64,000 nt of DNA from Actinomycetota bacterium (GCA_004297305.1 SCTR01000006.1:540199-604198), one strand, 5' to 3'; shown: positions 36,802 to 45,811, numbered from the stretch's first letter. Notes: generated by a model from the sequence alone, not told the origin. Made by a program: numbers and translations.

Positions 36802-38250
36802 GTGACGCAGACGGTCGAGCAGTCCCGGTCGGGCGGGTCGGTCCGGCTGTTCGCGCTGCTGTTCGGCCTGTCGCTGGGCCCGCTCACCTACGCGCTGCTG
36901 ACCACCGCGGTGATCCCGGTGATTCCGCAGTTGAGCGCCCACTACGACGTCCTGCCGGGGACGGCGAACCTGGTGGTCACCGTGGCGCTAATCGCCGGGG
37001 CGGTCGCCACGCCGCTGCTGGGGCGGCTCGGTGACCTGTTCGGCAGGCGGCAGATGCTGCTGCTCAGCCTGGTGCTGCTGCTGGCCGGCTGCCTGCTGGC
37101 CGCCGTCAGTACGAGCTTCCCGATGCTGCTGGTGGCCCGCTTCCTGCAGGGCCCCGGCTGCGCCTCGGTCCCGCTCGGCCTGGCGGTCATCGCCGACCTG
37201 GTCCCGCCTCGGCGGCTGAACTACGGCATCGGGGTGGCCAGCGTCACCTACGCCGTGGGCGCCGGCGCCGGGTTCATCCTCGGCGGCGTCGTCGCCACGC
37301 TCACCGACGACGTGCACGCGGTCTTCTGGGTGCTGACCGCGGCCGCCGCTGTGGCGCTGGTGGTCAGCTGGAAGATCACCCCGGTCTCGCCGCCGAAGCC
37401 GACCGCGAAGGTGGACCTGCTCGGCGGCGTCCTGTTGACCGTGGGGCTGACCGGCTCGCTGCTCGCGCTCGCGGAGGGCGGGCACTGGGGATGGACGTCG
37501 GCGACCACCGTGGTCTGCACGGTGGGTGGGGTGGCCTGCCTGGCGTTGTGGATCGTGCACGGCTTCCGCGCGGCAGATCCGCTGGTCGACATGCACGTCT
37601 TCTTCAGCCGGCCGGTGCTGGTGACCAACGTCGCGACGCTGCTGCTGGGCGCCGCGCAGTTCGTCATCATGCTGTCGATCGTCGTGGTGGGCCGGGCCGA
37701 TCCGGCGACCGCCGGCTACGGGCTGGGACTGGCCGTGCTGCCCGCGTCGCTGCTGCTGCTGCCACCCACCATCGCCCAGGCCAGCGGCTCGGCGTTCCTG
37801 CCGGCGTTCGTCCGCCGGTTCAGCCTGTACACGGCGCTGGTGGTGGGGTCGGCACTGTCCGGTGCCGGACTGCTGCTGGTGTCGGTCGCCAACCGGACCA
37901 TGGTCGGTCTGCTGCTGGCCGCTGCGGTGTCCTGCGTCGGCTTCGGATTCGCCGTGACCGCGTCGCCGGCGTACGTCGTCAGCGTGGTCGAACCGTCGCA
38001 GCGCGGCATCACGACGGGCATGAACTTCATCTGCCGCACCGGAGGCCAGGCGATCGGGACCGCCGGCATCGCGGCGCTGATCACCGCGACGACCCCGCTG
38101 GGGTCGTCGACGCCGAGCATCCTGGCGTACGAGATCGCGCTGCGGGTGGTCGGCGTCGGCGGCCTGCTGTCGGCCGTACTGCTGCTGGTGGCGCGTCCCG
38201 ACCGGCCCCGGCGGGTGGCGCCGGCCGCCGGCGTACGGCAACGGACGTAG
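36802..38250 (+). CDS. MFS multidrug efflux transporter (DHA2-like)
   Basis: About 482 residues, 13-14 membrane helices. Motif A is [11 protein letters not shown] and motif C-like [25 protein letters not shown] in helix 1 resembles drug:H+ antiporters. I chose the GTG at 36802 because GAGGA lies 8 nt upstream. An ATG at 36772 is in frame but follows a TATACC -10-like box by 1 bp, so it would precede the transcript start. Substrate unknown. Confidence 0.88.
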   Translation: MTQTVEQSRSGGSVRLFALLFGLSLGPLTYALLTTAVIPVIPQLSAHYDVLPGTANLVVTVALIAGAVATPLLGRLGDLFGRRQMLLLSLVLLLAGCLLAAVSTSFPMLLVARFLQGPGCASVPLGLAVIADLVPPRRLNYGIGVASVTYAVGAGAGFILGGVVATLTDDVHAVFWVLTAAAAVALVVSWKITPVSPPKPTAKVDLLGGVLLTVGLTGSLLALAEGGHWGWTSATTVVCTVGGVACLALWIVHGFRAADPLVDMHVFFSRPVLVTNVATLLLGAAQFVIMLSIVVVGRADPATAGYGLGLAVLPASLLLLPPTIAQASGSAFLPAFVRRFSLYTALVVGSALSGAGLLLVSVANRTMVGLLLAAAVSCVGFGFAVTASPAYVVSVVEPSQRGITTGMNFICRTGGQAIGTAGIAALITATTPLGSSTPSILAYEIALRVVGVGGLLSAVLLLVARPDRPRRVAPAAGVRQRT

Positions 38251-38280
38251 CGAGCCGGCGTACGGCGACCGACGTAGCGC
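38227..38280. repeat. Tandem 27-bp duplication across the MFS gene stop
   Basis: Units 38227-38253 and 38254-38280 both read GCCGGCGTACGGC-A-C-GACGTAGCG with a few changes. The first includes the MFS stop codon (38248-38250); the second ends 12 bp before the convergent oxidoreductase gene. Confidence 0.9.
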
Positions 38281-38292
38281 GCCTTGGTGCTG

Positions 38293-39891
38293 TCAGCCGT
38301 CCAGGGGACGTAGCGGCCGGTGCGCCGGACCGTGCCTGACGGTGCCGTCCGGGGCGAACCGGGAGCCGTGGCACGGGCAGTCCCACGACTCTTCCGCGTC
38401 GTTCCACCGCACGAGGCATCGCAGGTGAGTGCAGCGTGCGTCGAGACGGTGTTCGACGCCCTCGCGATCCCGGCACACCGCGACCGGGACCATCCCGTCG
38501 CGCCGGACCTCACCCTGACCCGGTGACAGGGCCGTGCCACGCCGGGTGAACAGCCGGGCGGCGTCCACGACCAGACTGACTGCGGCGTCGACGTTGAGTC
38601 GCGCGGTCGCCAGCGGTGCCCGGCGCAGCACACTGCGCCGCGAGTCCAGCACCGGCCAGCGGCGCTGTTCACCGACGATCCGGCGGCACAACTCCTCGGC
38701 GGCCGCAGCGCCGGCCGCCCAGCCCCAGGCCCCGAAGCCGGTGGCCATCAACACGGTGTCGCAGAAGGGATGCAGCGGCCCGACCAGCGGCGGGCCGTCG
38801 GGAGTGAAGGCGTCCTGGGTGGACCACTGGTGGGTGACGTCGACGTCGAAGTTGCGTTCGGCCCACACCCGGAGCCGGTGCTGCTGCGCCGTACCGTTGC
38901 CGTGTCCGGTCGCGTGGCCCGGACCGACCGCGATGACGACGCGCCGGCCGTCGTCATCGACGTCCGGGCGGGTCGACCAGCCGTGGCTGACGTCGTAGCC
39001 GGCCCCCACCGCGATCTCGCTGTGCCCGGCCAATGCGTAGTGGCGTCGTTGCTGGACGCGGGCGAACGTCAGCCCGCGGTCCAGGACCGGGATGTGGGTC
39101 GCGATCACCACATGCCGGGCCGCGACGTCGCCGGCCGACGTGCGCACCAGATTCGGCTCGCCCTCGGTCACTGCGTGCACGGTCGTGAACTCATGGACGT
39201 GCGCGCCGAGCGCCGCCGCGGCGGCGACGAGCGCCCGCAGGTATCGCACCGGGTCGAGCAGCAGCTGGTCGTCATAGCGAACCGTCGCGGCGACGGGGAA
39301 TGGCAACGACGCGTCGTGGACCTCGCGGGCATCCAGGCCCAGGCGTTGGGCCAGGCCGGCCAGTTGTCGCAACTCGGCTACGCCGTCCGGCGTCGTCGTC
39401 CAGAGGTCGTGCGGAGCGAACACCGCACCGCAGTCGAAGGTCACCGCGTGTTCGGCGACGTTGAGGAGGCCAGTACGGACGGCGTCGGCGTACTGGCCCG
39501 CGCCGGCTTCCCCTGCGCTGCGGGCGATCTGCCGGAGCCGCAGGCCGTCCCCGACGGTGACTTTGACCGTCGCCTGCCCGCTGACACCAGTGCCGACGAC
39601 GCCCGCATCCAGCAGCAGGACCGATAGCCCCCGACGGGCCAGCAGCTGGGCGGTCGTGGCTCCGACGATGCCGGCACCGGCCACGACGACGTCGTACGAG
39701 CTGCCGTGCAACTCCTGATTCTCGGTCCGGGGCACGCCGCTACCCGGGCCGTCGCCGGGCCCACCGCGCTCGGGGTCGGCACTGCGCGCGCTGTCGCTGT
39801 CGGCGCCCCCGGAAGGTGCTGGCGAAGCCGGGCGGTGGGCGTCGTGCCGAGCCCACCAGGACGTGCCGTACGGCGCCTGGTCAGTTGTCAT
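38293..39891 (-). CDS. FAD-dependent oxidoreductase with C-terminal Rieske domain
   Basis: 532 residues. A disordered, charged N-terminal extension (about 1-65) precedes a DadA/glycine-oxidase-like FAD domain (VVVAGAGIVGATTAQLLA) with GTGVSGQATVKV and late ATGFGAWGWAAGAAAAEEL. The C-terminus is a Rieske domain: CTHLRC and CPCHGSRF supply the Cys/His ligands of a 2Fe-2S cluster. The fusion resembles YhfW-type proteins, whose physiological substrate is unknown. Confidence 0.9.
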   Translation of the reverse strand: MTTDQAPYGTSWWARHDAHRPASPAPSGGADSDSARSADPERGGPGDGPGSGVPRTENQELHGSSYDVVVAGAGIVGATTAQLLARRGLSVLLLDAGVVGTGVSGQATVKVTVGDGLRLRQIARSAGEAGAGQYADAVRTGLLNVAEHAVTFDCGAVFAPHDLWTTTPDGVAELRQLAGLAQRLGLDAREVHDASLPFPVAATVRYDDQLLLDPVRYLRALVAAAAALGAHVHEFTTVHAVTEGEPNLVRTSAGDVAARHVVIATHIPVLDRGLTFARVQQRRHYALAGHSEIAVGAGYDVSHGWSTRPDVDDDGRRVVIAVGPGHATGHGNGTAQQHRLRVWAERNFDVDVTHQWSTQDAFTPDGPPLVGPLHPFCDTVLMATGFGAWGWAAGAAAAEELCRRIVGEQRRWPVLDSRRSVLRRAPLATARLNVDAAVSLVVDAARLFTRRGTALSPGQGEVRRDGMVPVAVCRDREGVEHRLDARCTHLRCLVRWNDAEESWDCPCHGSRFAPDGTVRHGPAHRPLRPLDG

Positions 39892-40173
39892 GCTGGCCGG
39901 TACCCGCTGCCGATGACCGCAAACCGAGCCACCCGGCGCTGTCGTCTCCTGCCGCGCCGTCGTGTCCGGCCGGCCTGGCGTCGTCGCCCGTACCGTTGTG
40001 GGGTCGTTTTCCTACCGGCAACGTCGGAACGGTGGGGTGTCGCACGGCGCGGGGTCCGTTTCTAGGCGAGGCCGGGCGGGTAGTCCGGGGCGGGTGGTGC
40101 TGCGTGGCGCCGGAACAGCGTGCGAACGAGGCCACCGCGCGGACAGCGCCAGGGCGACTGGACCGAGGACGAG

Positions 40174-40728
40174 GTGAGCGACGTGGCCGAAACCGAGCGC
40201 GGGGCCGACAACGAGCGCGGCGCCTCAATCGAGGACTTGGCCGAGCACGTGAGCGCCCTGGCGCAGGAGCGCCAACTGCGGCTGGGTACGGCGGAATCGG
40301 TGACCGCTGGCGCCGTCGCGCACGCGCTGTGCGCCGCCCCGGCGGCGTCGCAGTGGTTCCGCGGCGGGATCGTGGCTTACTCGACCGAGGTGAAGCAGGA
40401 CCTGCTCGGAGTGCCGCCTTGCCCGGTCATCTCCCGCGAATGTGCCGAACAGATGGCCGTTGGCGCCCGCGCTCTGCTCGGCGCGGATCTGGTGGTCGCG
40501 ACGACCGGCGTTGGCGGACCTGACGCCGTGGAGGGCCAGCCGGCCGGGACGGTCTGGGTCGCGGTGGCCGGCCGCGGTGAGCCGGTCGCCGTGGTCCACC
40601 ATTTCTCGGGGGACCCCGCGCAGGTGCTGGTCTCGGCGACTGCCGCCGCGCTGCACTTCGTGCTCGACCGGCTCCGGCCGACCGAGCTGACAGGGGCGAT
40701 GGCGAGTGGGGGGCCTGCGGCCCAGTGA
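40174..40728 (+). CDS. CinA C-terminal-domain protein (NMN amidohydrolase-like)
   Basis: 184 residues. Only the CinA/PncC deamidase domain is present: LGTAESVTAGAVAHALCAAP, GGIVAYSTEVKQDLLGV, and ATTGVGGPDAVEGQPAGTVWVA. Stand-alone domains of this type convert NMN to nicotinate mononucleotide. GTG start with GAGG 5 nt upstream. Its stop overlaps the next gene by 4 bp, so it is the apparent first gene of the NRAMP/PRC-barrel operon. Confidence 0.9.
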   Translation: MSDVAETERGADNERGASIEDLAEHVSALAQERQLRLGTAESVTAGAVAHALCAAPAASQWFRGGIVAYSTEVKQDLLGVPPCPVISRECAEQMAVGARALLGADLVVATTGVGGPDAVEGQPAGTVWVAVAGRGEPVAVVHHFSGDPAQVLVSATAAALHFVLDRLRPTELTGAMASGGPAAQ

Positions 40729-41180
40729 GACTGGGCACCCGCATTGCGGCCGCGGCGCTGACGTCGGGGGTGCTCGTCACCACAGCAGCCTGCGGTGCCA
40801 CGGCCCGCGGCTCCGACGGGTACACGCGGGAGGCAGGCGCGTACGCCGCTGCGGGCGGCTCGGCGGCCGCCTCCGGCGCACTGAGTGCCCGGTTGTGGCT
40901 GCGGGACTTGGCCTTCACCCGGTACACCGACGTCGCAGTGACCAGTTCGGAGGACGACCTCGCCACGGTTCACGACAGCTTCGCTGCCATCCAGCCGCCC
41001 ACCGAAGCGGACGTGGCGACGTACGACGCGCTCGACGCGCTGTTAGCGGACGCCGGCGACGCACTGACCGGGTTGCGAATCGCGTTGCGGCAGGGGCGGT
41101 CTGAGGAGGTTGCCGCCGCCGCTGAACAGCTGGCCGGCAGTGCCGAGGAATTGCAGGACTTCGCCGAGGACCGTTCGTGA
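40725..41180 (+). CDS. Small helical lipoprotein of unknown function
   Basis: 151 residues. A signal peptide (GTRIAAAALTSGVLV) ends in a lipobox-like TTAAC at Cys23, followed by a Gly/Ala/Ser linker and a helical, acidic domain (SSEDDLATVHDSF to AEELQDFAEDRS). I do not recognise the family. The start overlaps the CinA-type stop (GTGA) and its own stop overlaps the NRAMP-like start (GTGA), so it is translated with both. An extracytoplasmic partner of the transporter is a reasonable inference. Confidence 0.75.
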   Translation: MRLGTRIAAAALTSGVLVTTAACGATARGSDGYTREAGAYAAAGGSAAASGALSARLWLRDLAFTRYTDVAVTSSEDDLATVHDSFAAIQPPTEADVATYDALDALLADAGDALTGLRIALRQGRSEEVAAAAEQLAGSAEELQDFAEDRS

Positions 41181-42406
41181 AGCGCGTTCTCGGCCTGGCG
41201 CTGGGGATCCTCACCGCCATCGGCGGGTTCGTCGACATCGGGGACATCGTGACCAGTGCGCTGGTCGGCGCCCGGTTCGGCGTCGCGCTGGCCTGGGCGG
41301 TCGTGGTCGGCGTGGTCGGCATCTGCTTGTTCGCCGAGATGTCCGGCCGCGTCGCGGCGGTGTCCGGCAGGGCCACTTTCGATCTGGTACGAGAGCGCCT
41401 CGGCCCCCGCGCCGGTGCGGCGAATCTCGTCGGTTCGCTGCTGGTCACCGGCCTCACGCTGTCGGCCGAGATCGGCGGCATCGCGCTGGCGCTGCAGCTG
41501 GCCTCGGACGTGCACTACCTGCTGTGGGTTCCGGTGGCAGCCCTGGCCGTGTCGGCAGTCCTGTGGCGAGTGCGCTTCTCGGTCATGGAGAACGTGTTCG
41601 GCCTGCTCGGGTTGACCACGATCGTGTTCGCCGTCGCCGTCTGGCAACTCGGCCCGGATTGGGGAGCCCTGATCGGTGACGCACTGCGTCCGGTTGTGCC
41701 AGAAGGCGAATCGACCGCGACCTACCTGTACTACGCCGTGGCCCTGTTCGGCGCGGCCATGACGCCGTACGAGGTGTTCTTCTTCTCCTCCGGCGGCGTC
41801 GAGGAGCGGTGGACCACCAAGGACCTGCGCACGATGCGCGCCAACGTGTTACTCGGTTTCCCGTTGGGCGGCCTCCTGTCGTTGTCGATCATGGCGTGCG
41901 CGGCCATCGTGCTCCTGCCGGCGGGCATCGAGGTCGACTCGCTCGGCCAGGCCGCCCTGCCCGTGGCGCTCGCCCTCGGCAAAATCGGCCTGGCGCTGGC
42001 GATCGTCGCGTTCTTCGCGACGACGTTCGGCGCGGCACTGGAGACCGCGCTGTCGGTGGGTTACGCCACCGCGCAGTTCTTCGGCTGGCAGTGGGGAAAG
42101 TACGTCGAGCAGTCCCGGGCCGCCCGCTTCCACCTGGTCGTCCTGCTGGCCGTCCTGGCGGGAACGGCCATCGTGCTGACCACCGTCGATCCGATCCTGG
42201 TGACGGAGTATTCAGTCGTGTTCTCCGCGGTCGCGCTGCCCCTGACGTACTTCCCGATCCTGGTGATCGCCAACGACCGCGACTACATGGGACAGCACAT
42301 CAACGGCAGGATCCGAAACGCCGTGGCGACCGGCTACCTGCTGCTGATCGGCGCGGTTGCGCTCCTGACGATTCCGTTGATGATCGTCACGCGGGGCGGG
42401 CAATGA
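41177..42406 (+). CDS. NRAMP-like divalent metal transporter with altered metal-site motifs
   Basis: 409 residues, about 11 membrane helices, LeuT-fold NRAMP family by pattern (GFVDIGDIVTSALVGARFG in helix 1; YYAVALFGAAMTPYEVFFFSSG in helix 6). The canonical helix 1 DPGN is DIGD here and the helix 6 MPH is TPYE, so the coordination sphere differs and the transported ion cannot be assumed to be Mn2+. The family also includes Mg2+ transporters and non-transporting homologues. Located between a lipoprotein and two PRC-barrel genes. Confidence 0.83.
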   Translation: MKRVLGLALGILTAIGGFVDIGDIVTSALVGARFGVALAWAVVVGVVGICLFAEMSGRVAAVSGRATFDLVRERLGPRAGAANLVGSLLVTGLTLSAEIGGIALALQLASDVHYLLWVPVAALAVSAVLWRVRFSVMENVFGLLGLTTIVFAVAVWQLGPDWGALIGDALRPVVPEGESTATYLYYAVALFGAAMTPYEVFFFSSGGVEERWTTKDLRTMRANVLLGFPLGGLLSLSIMACAAIVLLPAGIEVDSLGQAALPVALALGKIGLALAIVAFFATTFGAALETALSVGYATAQFFGWQWGKYVEQSRAARFHLVVLLAVLAGTAIVLTTVDPILVTEYSVVFSAVALPLTYFPILVIANDRDYMGQHINGRIRNAVATGYLLLIGAVALLTIPLMIVTRGGQ

Positions 42407-42422
42407 TGGCCGGAGAGCAGCG

Positions 42423-42905
42423 ATGACCACCCCACCACCGCCGACGACTCCGCCACCGATGACTCCACCGCCGGCGGCTCCAGCGCCGGCGACGCCGCCA
42501 CCGATGATGACGCCGCCCTTGGGGCCGCAGACGATTGATCTGGCGCTGCGACTGCTCGACCGCCAGCTCATCGACGTCGACGGTCAGCTGGTGGGGAAGG
42601 TCGACGATGTCGAGCTGATCGAGACCGCCGACGGATGGCAGGTCGATGCTTTCCTGCTGGGTCCAGCCGCGCTCGGTGCTCGTGTCGGTGGCCGGTGGGG
42701 AGCCACCATGATCGGGCTGCACCGGCGGTTGCGTGGGACGGACGAGGGGGTTCCGCCCCGCATCGCGTTCCGCCACGTGGCGCGGATCGACAGCGCGATC
42801 GAGCTTGCCGTCAGTGCGCGGGAGCTGGATATCAACGCCAGCGAGTCGTGGGTGTACGAGCACCTGATCCGCCGGATCCCGGGGGGCCGCCGTGCGGGCC
42901 AGTGA
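42423..42905 (+). CDS. PRC-barrel protein 1 with Pro/Thr-rich N-terminus
   Basis: 160 residues. A low-complexity Pro/Thr/Ala stretch (about 1-33) precedes a PRC-barrel-like domain (ALRLLDRQLIDVDGQLVGKVDDVEL). The end (SESWVYEHLIRRIPGG) is helical. It begins 16 bp after the NRAMP-like gene and overlaps the second PRC-barrel gene by 14 bp. PRC barrels are adaptor or regulatory folds; a role in binding the transporter's cytoplasmic face is inference from synteny. Confidence 0.78.
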   Translation: MTTPPPPTTPPPMTPPPAAPAPATPPPMMTPPLGPQTIDLALRLLDRQLIDVDGQLVGKVDDVELIETADGWQVDAFLLGPAALGARVGGRWGATMIGLHRRLRGTDEGVPPRIAFRHVARIDSAIELAVSARELDINASESWVYEHLIRRIPGGRRAGQ

Positions 42906-43230
42906 CCTCCTCGGCCGGGAGGTCCGGGCGAGCGACGGCGCGCTGCTCGGCCGGGTCCACGACGTGCGGCTCGTCGTGGGCCCCGGCGGCACCGCGCCGC
43001 TGCGGCTGACGTCGTTGATCGTCGGGCCACGCCGGAGTTTCATCCGGCTCGGTTACGAGCGACGCGCGCAGCAGGGCCCGTGGCTGCTGCGCGTCCTCGC
43101 CGGATACTGGCTGCGAGACACCCGGATCGTGCCGTGGACGGCGGTACACACCGACGGCGAGCGGCTGGTCGTGACGGGCGACCCCGCGTCGATGCTCATC
43201 CGGTCGATGCGCGAGCGGAAGCCGCGCTGA
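42892..43230 (+). CDS. PRC-barrel protein 2
   Basis: 112 residues. One PRC-barrel-like domain (VRASDLLGREVRASDGALLGRVHDVRLV) followed by LTSLIVGPRRSFIRLGYER, a Trp-rich helix and a final strand. The GTG lies within the end of PRC-barrel 1, so the pair is probably translated together. Basic C-terminus (SMRERKPR). The next gene is on the opposite strand, 58 bp away. Confidence 0.8.
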   Translation: MRASDLLGREVRASDGALLGRVHDVRLVVGPGGTAPLRLTSLIVGPRRSFIRLGYERRAQQGPWLLRVLAGYWLRDTRIVPWTAVHTDGERLVVTGDPASMLIRSMRERKPR

Positions 43231-43288
43231 CGTCCAGCGGCCAATGGGTCGTCGCCGAATGGCGGCGCCGCGACGACCGATCCGCCGG

Positions 43289-44803
43289 TCAGTACGCGCC
43301 GTGGCCGGTCAGCACGACCTTCATCGTCTTGGCGATGATGACCAGGTCGAGCGCCGGCGACCACTGTTCGACGTACGACAGGTCGAGGTGCATCCGCTCG
43401 TCCCAGGTCGTCTGCTTGCGACCGTTGATCTGCCACAGCCCGGTCAGGCCCGGCTTGGTCAGGTGGCGACGATGGTGGTCGGTCTCCAGCAGCGACATCT
43501 CGTCGGGCAGCATTGGCCGTGGCCCCACGATGCTCATCGAGCCGCCGAGGACGTTGAACAGCTGCGGCAACTCGTCCAGCGACCACCGCCGCAGGAAGCG
43601 CCCGACGCCGGTGATCCGCGGATCGGTGCGATAGCGGTCGGGCATCGAGGCGTCGGGGGTGCCGAGGACCTCGGCGCGCAGCCGGTCCGCGCCGGTGACC
43701 ATCGAGCGGAACTTCCAGCAGCGGAAGAGCTTCCCCTTCCGGCCGACGCGGTACTGCGTGTAGAAGACGCCACCGCGGCTGGTCAGCCCGACGAGCAGCG
43801 CGATCACGAGCAGCACAGGCGACAGCAGGACCAGCGCCAGGGCGGCCAGGGTCCGGTCGAACGCACCCTTCAGGAACCGTTGCGGCCGGGTGAGCCGGGG
43901 TTCGTCCAGGTGGATCAGCGGCAGCCCGGCCGCTGGCCGGACCGACAAGCGGGGCCCGGCGAAGTCGGTGAAGCCCGGCGCGACCATCAGATCGATCCGC
44001 GGTCCCTCCAGTGTCCACGCCAGCCGCCGCAGGACATCGGGCGTCACGGTCTCGCAGCGGCCGACCGCGACTGCGTCCACCCGCTCGCGGTAGAGATGGT
44101 CGGCCAAGGCGTCCAGCCACAGGTCGACACCGGCGGCACTGCTCGGCGGATCGATCTCGGAGACCACGCGGAAGCCGGCCGCCCGATCGGCGTCGAAGTT
44201 CGTCCGCATGTCGAACGTCTGGTGCGGTGTGCCGATGAGCAGCGTCCGGTACAGGTAGCGGCCATCTCCGCGCCGGCCGCGTAGCCACCGGCGGGCCGAC
44301 AGTCGCCCCGCCACCGAGGCCAGCAAGCCGAGGGGGATCGAGATGACGACGAACGCCCGGGACACCTCGGTGTCGAACAGGAAGGACAGCGACGCCACCG
44401 TGCCGAAGGTGAGCAACGCAGCACCGACGACGCGCTTGTGCTCCTCGGTGCCGGTCCCGATCGACCTCGCGTCGTAGGCGCCGCGCCAGGCCAACACGCA
44501 GATCCAGACGATGGCCAAGAGCAAAGCCGTTGCGACATACAGGGTATCGGGCCTGGCGACGCCGTCGCCGATGCTGAAGCGCAGGACGTAGGCGAGTGCC
44601 GCGGACCCGACGATGGCAACCAGGTCGAGGACGAGGCAAACCCGTTGGTAGGCAAGCAAAGGCGAACGGCGGCGCGCCTTGGCCGTGAGGTGCTCCTGGC
44701 CAGACCCACTGCTCGGCTCGGCTGCCGATCCCGCCCTCGTGGCAGGCATGACGGACCGCCACGACGCGATCTCCGTCTCCCACGAGATCCGGTCCACTGA
44801 CAT
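43289..44803 (-). CDS. Exopolysaccharide polyprenyl-phosphate sugar-1-phosphate transferase (WcaJ/CpsE type)
   Basis: 504 residues. Four N-terminal membrane helices, a CoA-binding-like central domain, a further helix (LALVLLSPVLLVIALLVG) and the bacterial sugar-transferase catalytic domain: KLFRCWKFRSMV, DELPQLFNVLGGSMSIVGPRP, GLTGLWQINGR and the DLSYVEQWS end. It transfers a sugar-1-phosphate to undecaprenyl phosphate, starting repeat-unit synthesis. I chose the ATG at 44803, preceded by GGGGG; a TTG 12 bp earlier is possible. Confidence 0.94.
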   Translation of the reverse strand: MSVDRISWETEIASWRSVMPATRAGSAAEPSSGSGQEHLTAKARRRSPLLAYQRVCLVLDLVAIVGSAALAYVLRFSIGDGVARPDTLYVATALLLAIVWICVLAWRGAYDARSIGTGTEEHKRVVGAALLTFGTVASLSFLFDTEVSRAFVVISIPLGLLASVAGRLSARRWLRGRRGDGRYLYRTLLIGTPHQTFDMRTNFDADRAAGFRVVSEIDPPSSAAGVDLWLDALADHLYRERVDAVAVGRCETVTPDVLRRLAWTLEGPRIDLMVAPGFTDFAGPRLSVRPAAGLPLIHLDEPRLTRPQRFLKGAFDRTLAALALVLLSPVLLVIALLVGLTSRGGVFYTQYRVGRKGKLFRCWKFRSMVTGADRLRAEVLGTPDASMPDRYRTDPRITGVGRFLRRWSLDELPQLFNVLGGSMSIVGPRPMLPDEMSLLETDHHRRHLTKPGLTGLWQINGRKQTTWDERMHLDLSYVEQWSPALDLVIIAKTMKVVLTGHGAY

Positions 44804-45049
44804 CTCGACCCCCAATCACCGGCGATGCGACCGTAGCAGCGCAGCACACCGCCGCGACGAAGAATCGAAGTCTCGCAAGTGTTTACGCGCCCGGCATCTT
44901 GTCGACAGCGACCCGTATCCGGACGCCTACACCCATTTGGTCGAGTGCCGGCGTCCGCTGAGGAGTGCAAATGTGTCCGGTAGGTAAACAACCCGCGATG
45001 AATGGGCGCATCTGGGCATTTGAGGTGTTGCGAGGCCTGCGCGACCCGC

Positions 45050-45055
45050 TACGGT
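45050..45055 (+). promoter_or_regulatory. -10 box of a probable leaderless promoter for the secreted protein
   Basis: TACGGT is followed by 7 nt and the ATG at 45063. TTGCGA (45028-45033) is a plausible -35 at 16-bp spacing. Confidence 0.6.
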
Positions 45056-45062
45056 TTCCGGC

Positions 45063-45689
45063 ATGACATGGGGGTCACCTCGAAAGCGCATCGCCATCGG
45101 CGCGGCTACGGCTGTCGCCGCAGTCGGGCTTATCGCCACTCCGGCGTACGCCTACCCGCCCGGTCAGAACATGACCGTCTCCGTGAGTGACCCGGTGGTG
45201 AAGCCGGGCACGGTCATCACGGCGACGGCCACGCACGTCCAGCCGGGCTGCAAGGTCTACGGCACCATCGCAGGTCCCGGTTGGTCCAGTCGGCAATCCA
45301 CGGTGCTGTATGCCGCCGACGGCACCGCGAGCATCAGCTTCGCGGCGCCGAGCAAGCCGGGCTTCTACCGGATCACAGCGATCTCGTTCGGCAAGGGCTG
45401 TGTCCGGGAGTACGACGCCACCTACCTGGTGGTGACGAAGCCGCGCGCTCACATCCCGCCGAAGTGGTGGCATGGCAAGCCGTGGCAGGGCAGCGTGAGC
45501 AACTTCCCGAAGAACTCCGCGGTCACCTTCACCGTGTACTCCGGAGACAAGGCGGTCGGCAGTACCACCAAGACCACCGATGGTTCTGGCGCTGCCTCCT
45601 TCGTCAGCACCATCAACAGCAAGGGCTCCTACCGGGTGGTCGCCACCTGCGGTGAGGTCTCCGAGACCAGCACCGTCACGATCGCCTGA
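45063..45689 (+). CDS. Secreted protein with two Ig-like beta domains, function unknown
   Basis: 208 residues. Signal peptide (RKRIAIGAATAVAAVGL, cleavage near AYA-YP about 30/31), then two beta-rich segments of about 85 residues with similar endings, each with a Cys-containing turn (PGCKVYG/GKGCVRE; VATCGEV). KWWHGKPWQGSVSNFP lies at the junction. No catalytic motif seen. An adhesive or surface role within the polysaccharide locus is possible. Confidence 0.8.
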   Translation: MTWGSPRKRIAIGAATAVAAVGLIATPAYAYPPGQNMTVSVSDPVVKPGTVITATATHVQPGCKVYGTIAGPGWSSRQSTVLYAADGTASISFAAPSKPGFYRITAISFGKGCVREYDATYLVVTKPRAHIPPKWWHGKPWQGSVSNFPKNSAVTFTVYSGDKAVGSTTKTTDGSGAASFVSTINSKGSYRVVATCGEVSETSTVTIA

Positions 45690-45714
45690 GCCGCACGATC
45701 ACTGAGCGACAGCT

Positions 45715-45762
45715 CGACACGAAGGCTCCCGCCGCCGACAGGTAGCGGGGGCCTTCGTGTCG
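45715..45762. terminator. Long hairpin terminator after the secreted-protein gene
   Basis: CGACACGAAGGCTCCCGC (45715-45732) pairs with GCGGGGGCCTTCGTGTCG (45745-45762) over 18 positions with one mismatch and a 12-nt loop. It lies 25 bp after the stop codon. No T-run. Confidence 0.85.
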
Positions 45763-45811
45763 TCTGCGGGAGCGGCCGGCGACGGCCGGAGATCTCTGGG
45801 GGAGAGCAGGC

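Noticed and set aside
40028..40065. GGAAC/GTT pair upstream of the CinA-type gene as an oxidative-stress sigma factor promoter
   Set aside because: The spacing between the two elements is about 27 nt, not the 18-19 nt required.
44920..44957. 8-bp inverted repeat CGGACGCC/GGCGTCCG
   Set aside because: The loop is 22 nt, no T-run follows and 8-bp GC arms are expected by chance in such DNA; could be an operator but nothing supports it.
44977..44998. CCGGTAGGTA segment resembling part of a c-di-GMP (GEMM) riboswitch upstream of the secreted-protein gene
   Set aside because: The other core blocks of the class are missing on both sides, and the gene has a leaderless promoter downstream of this segment, so it would not be transcribed into its mRNA.
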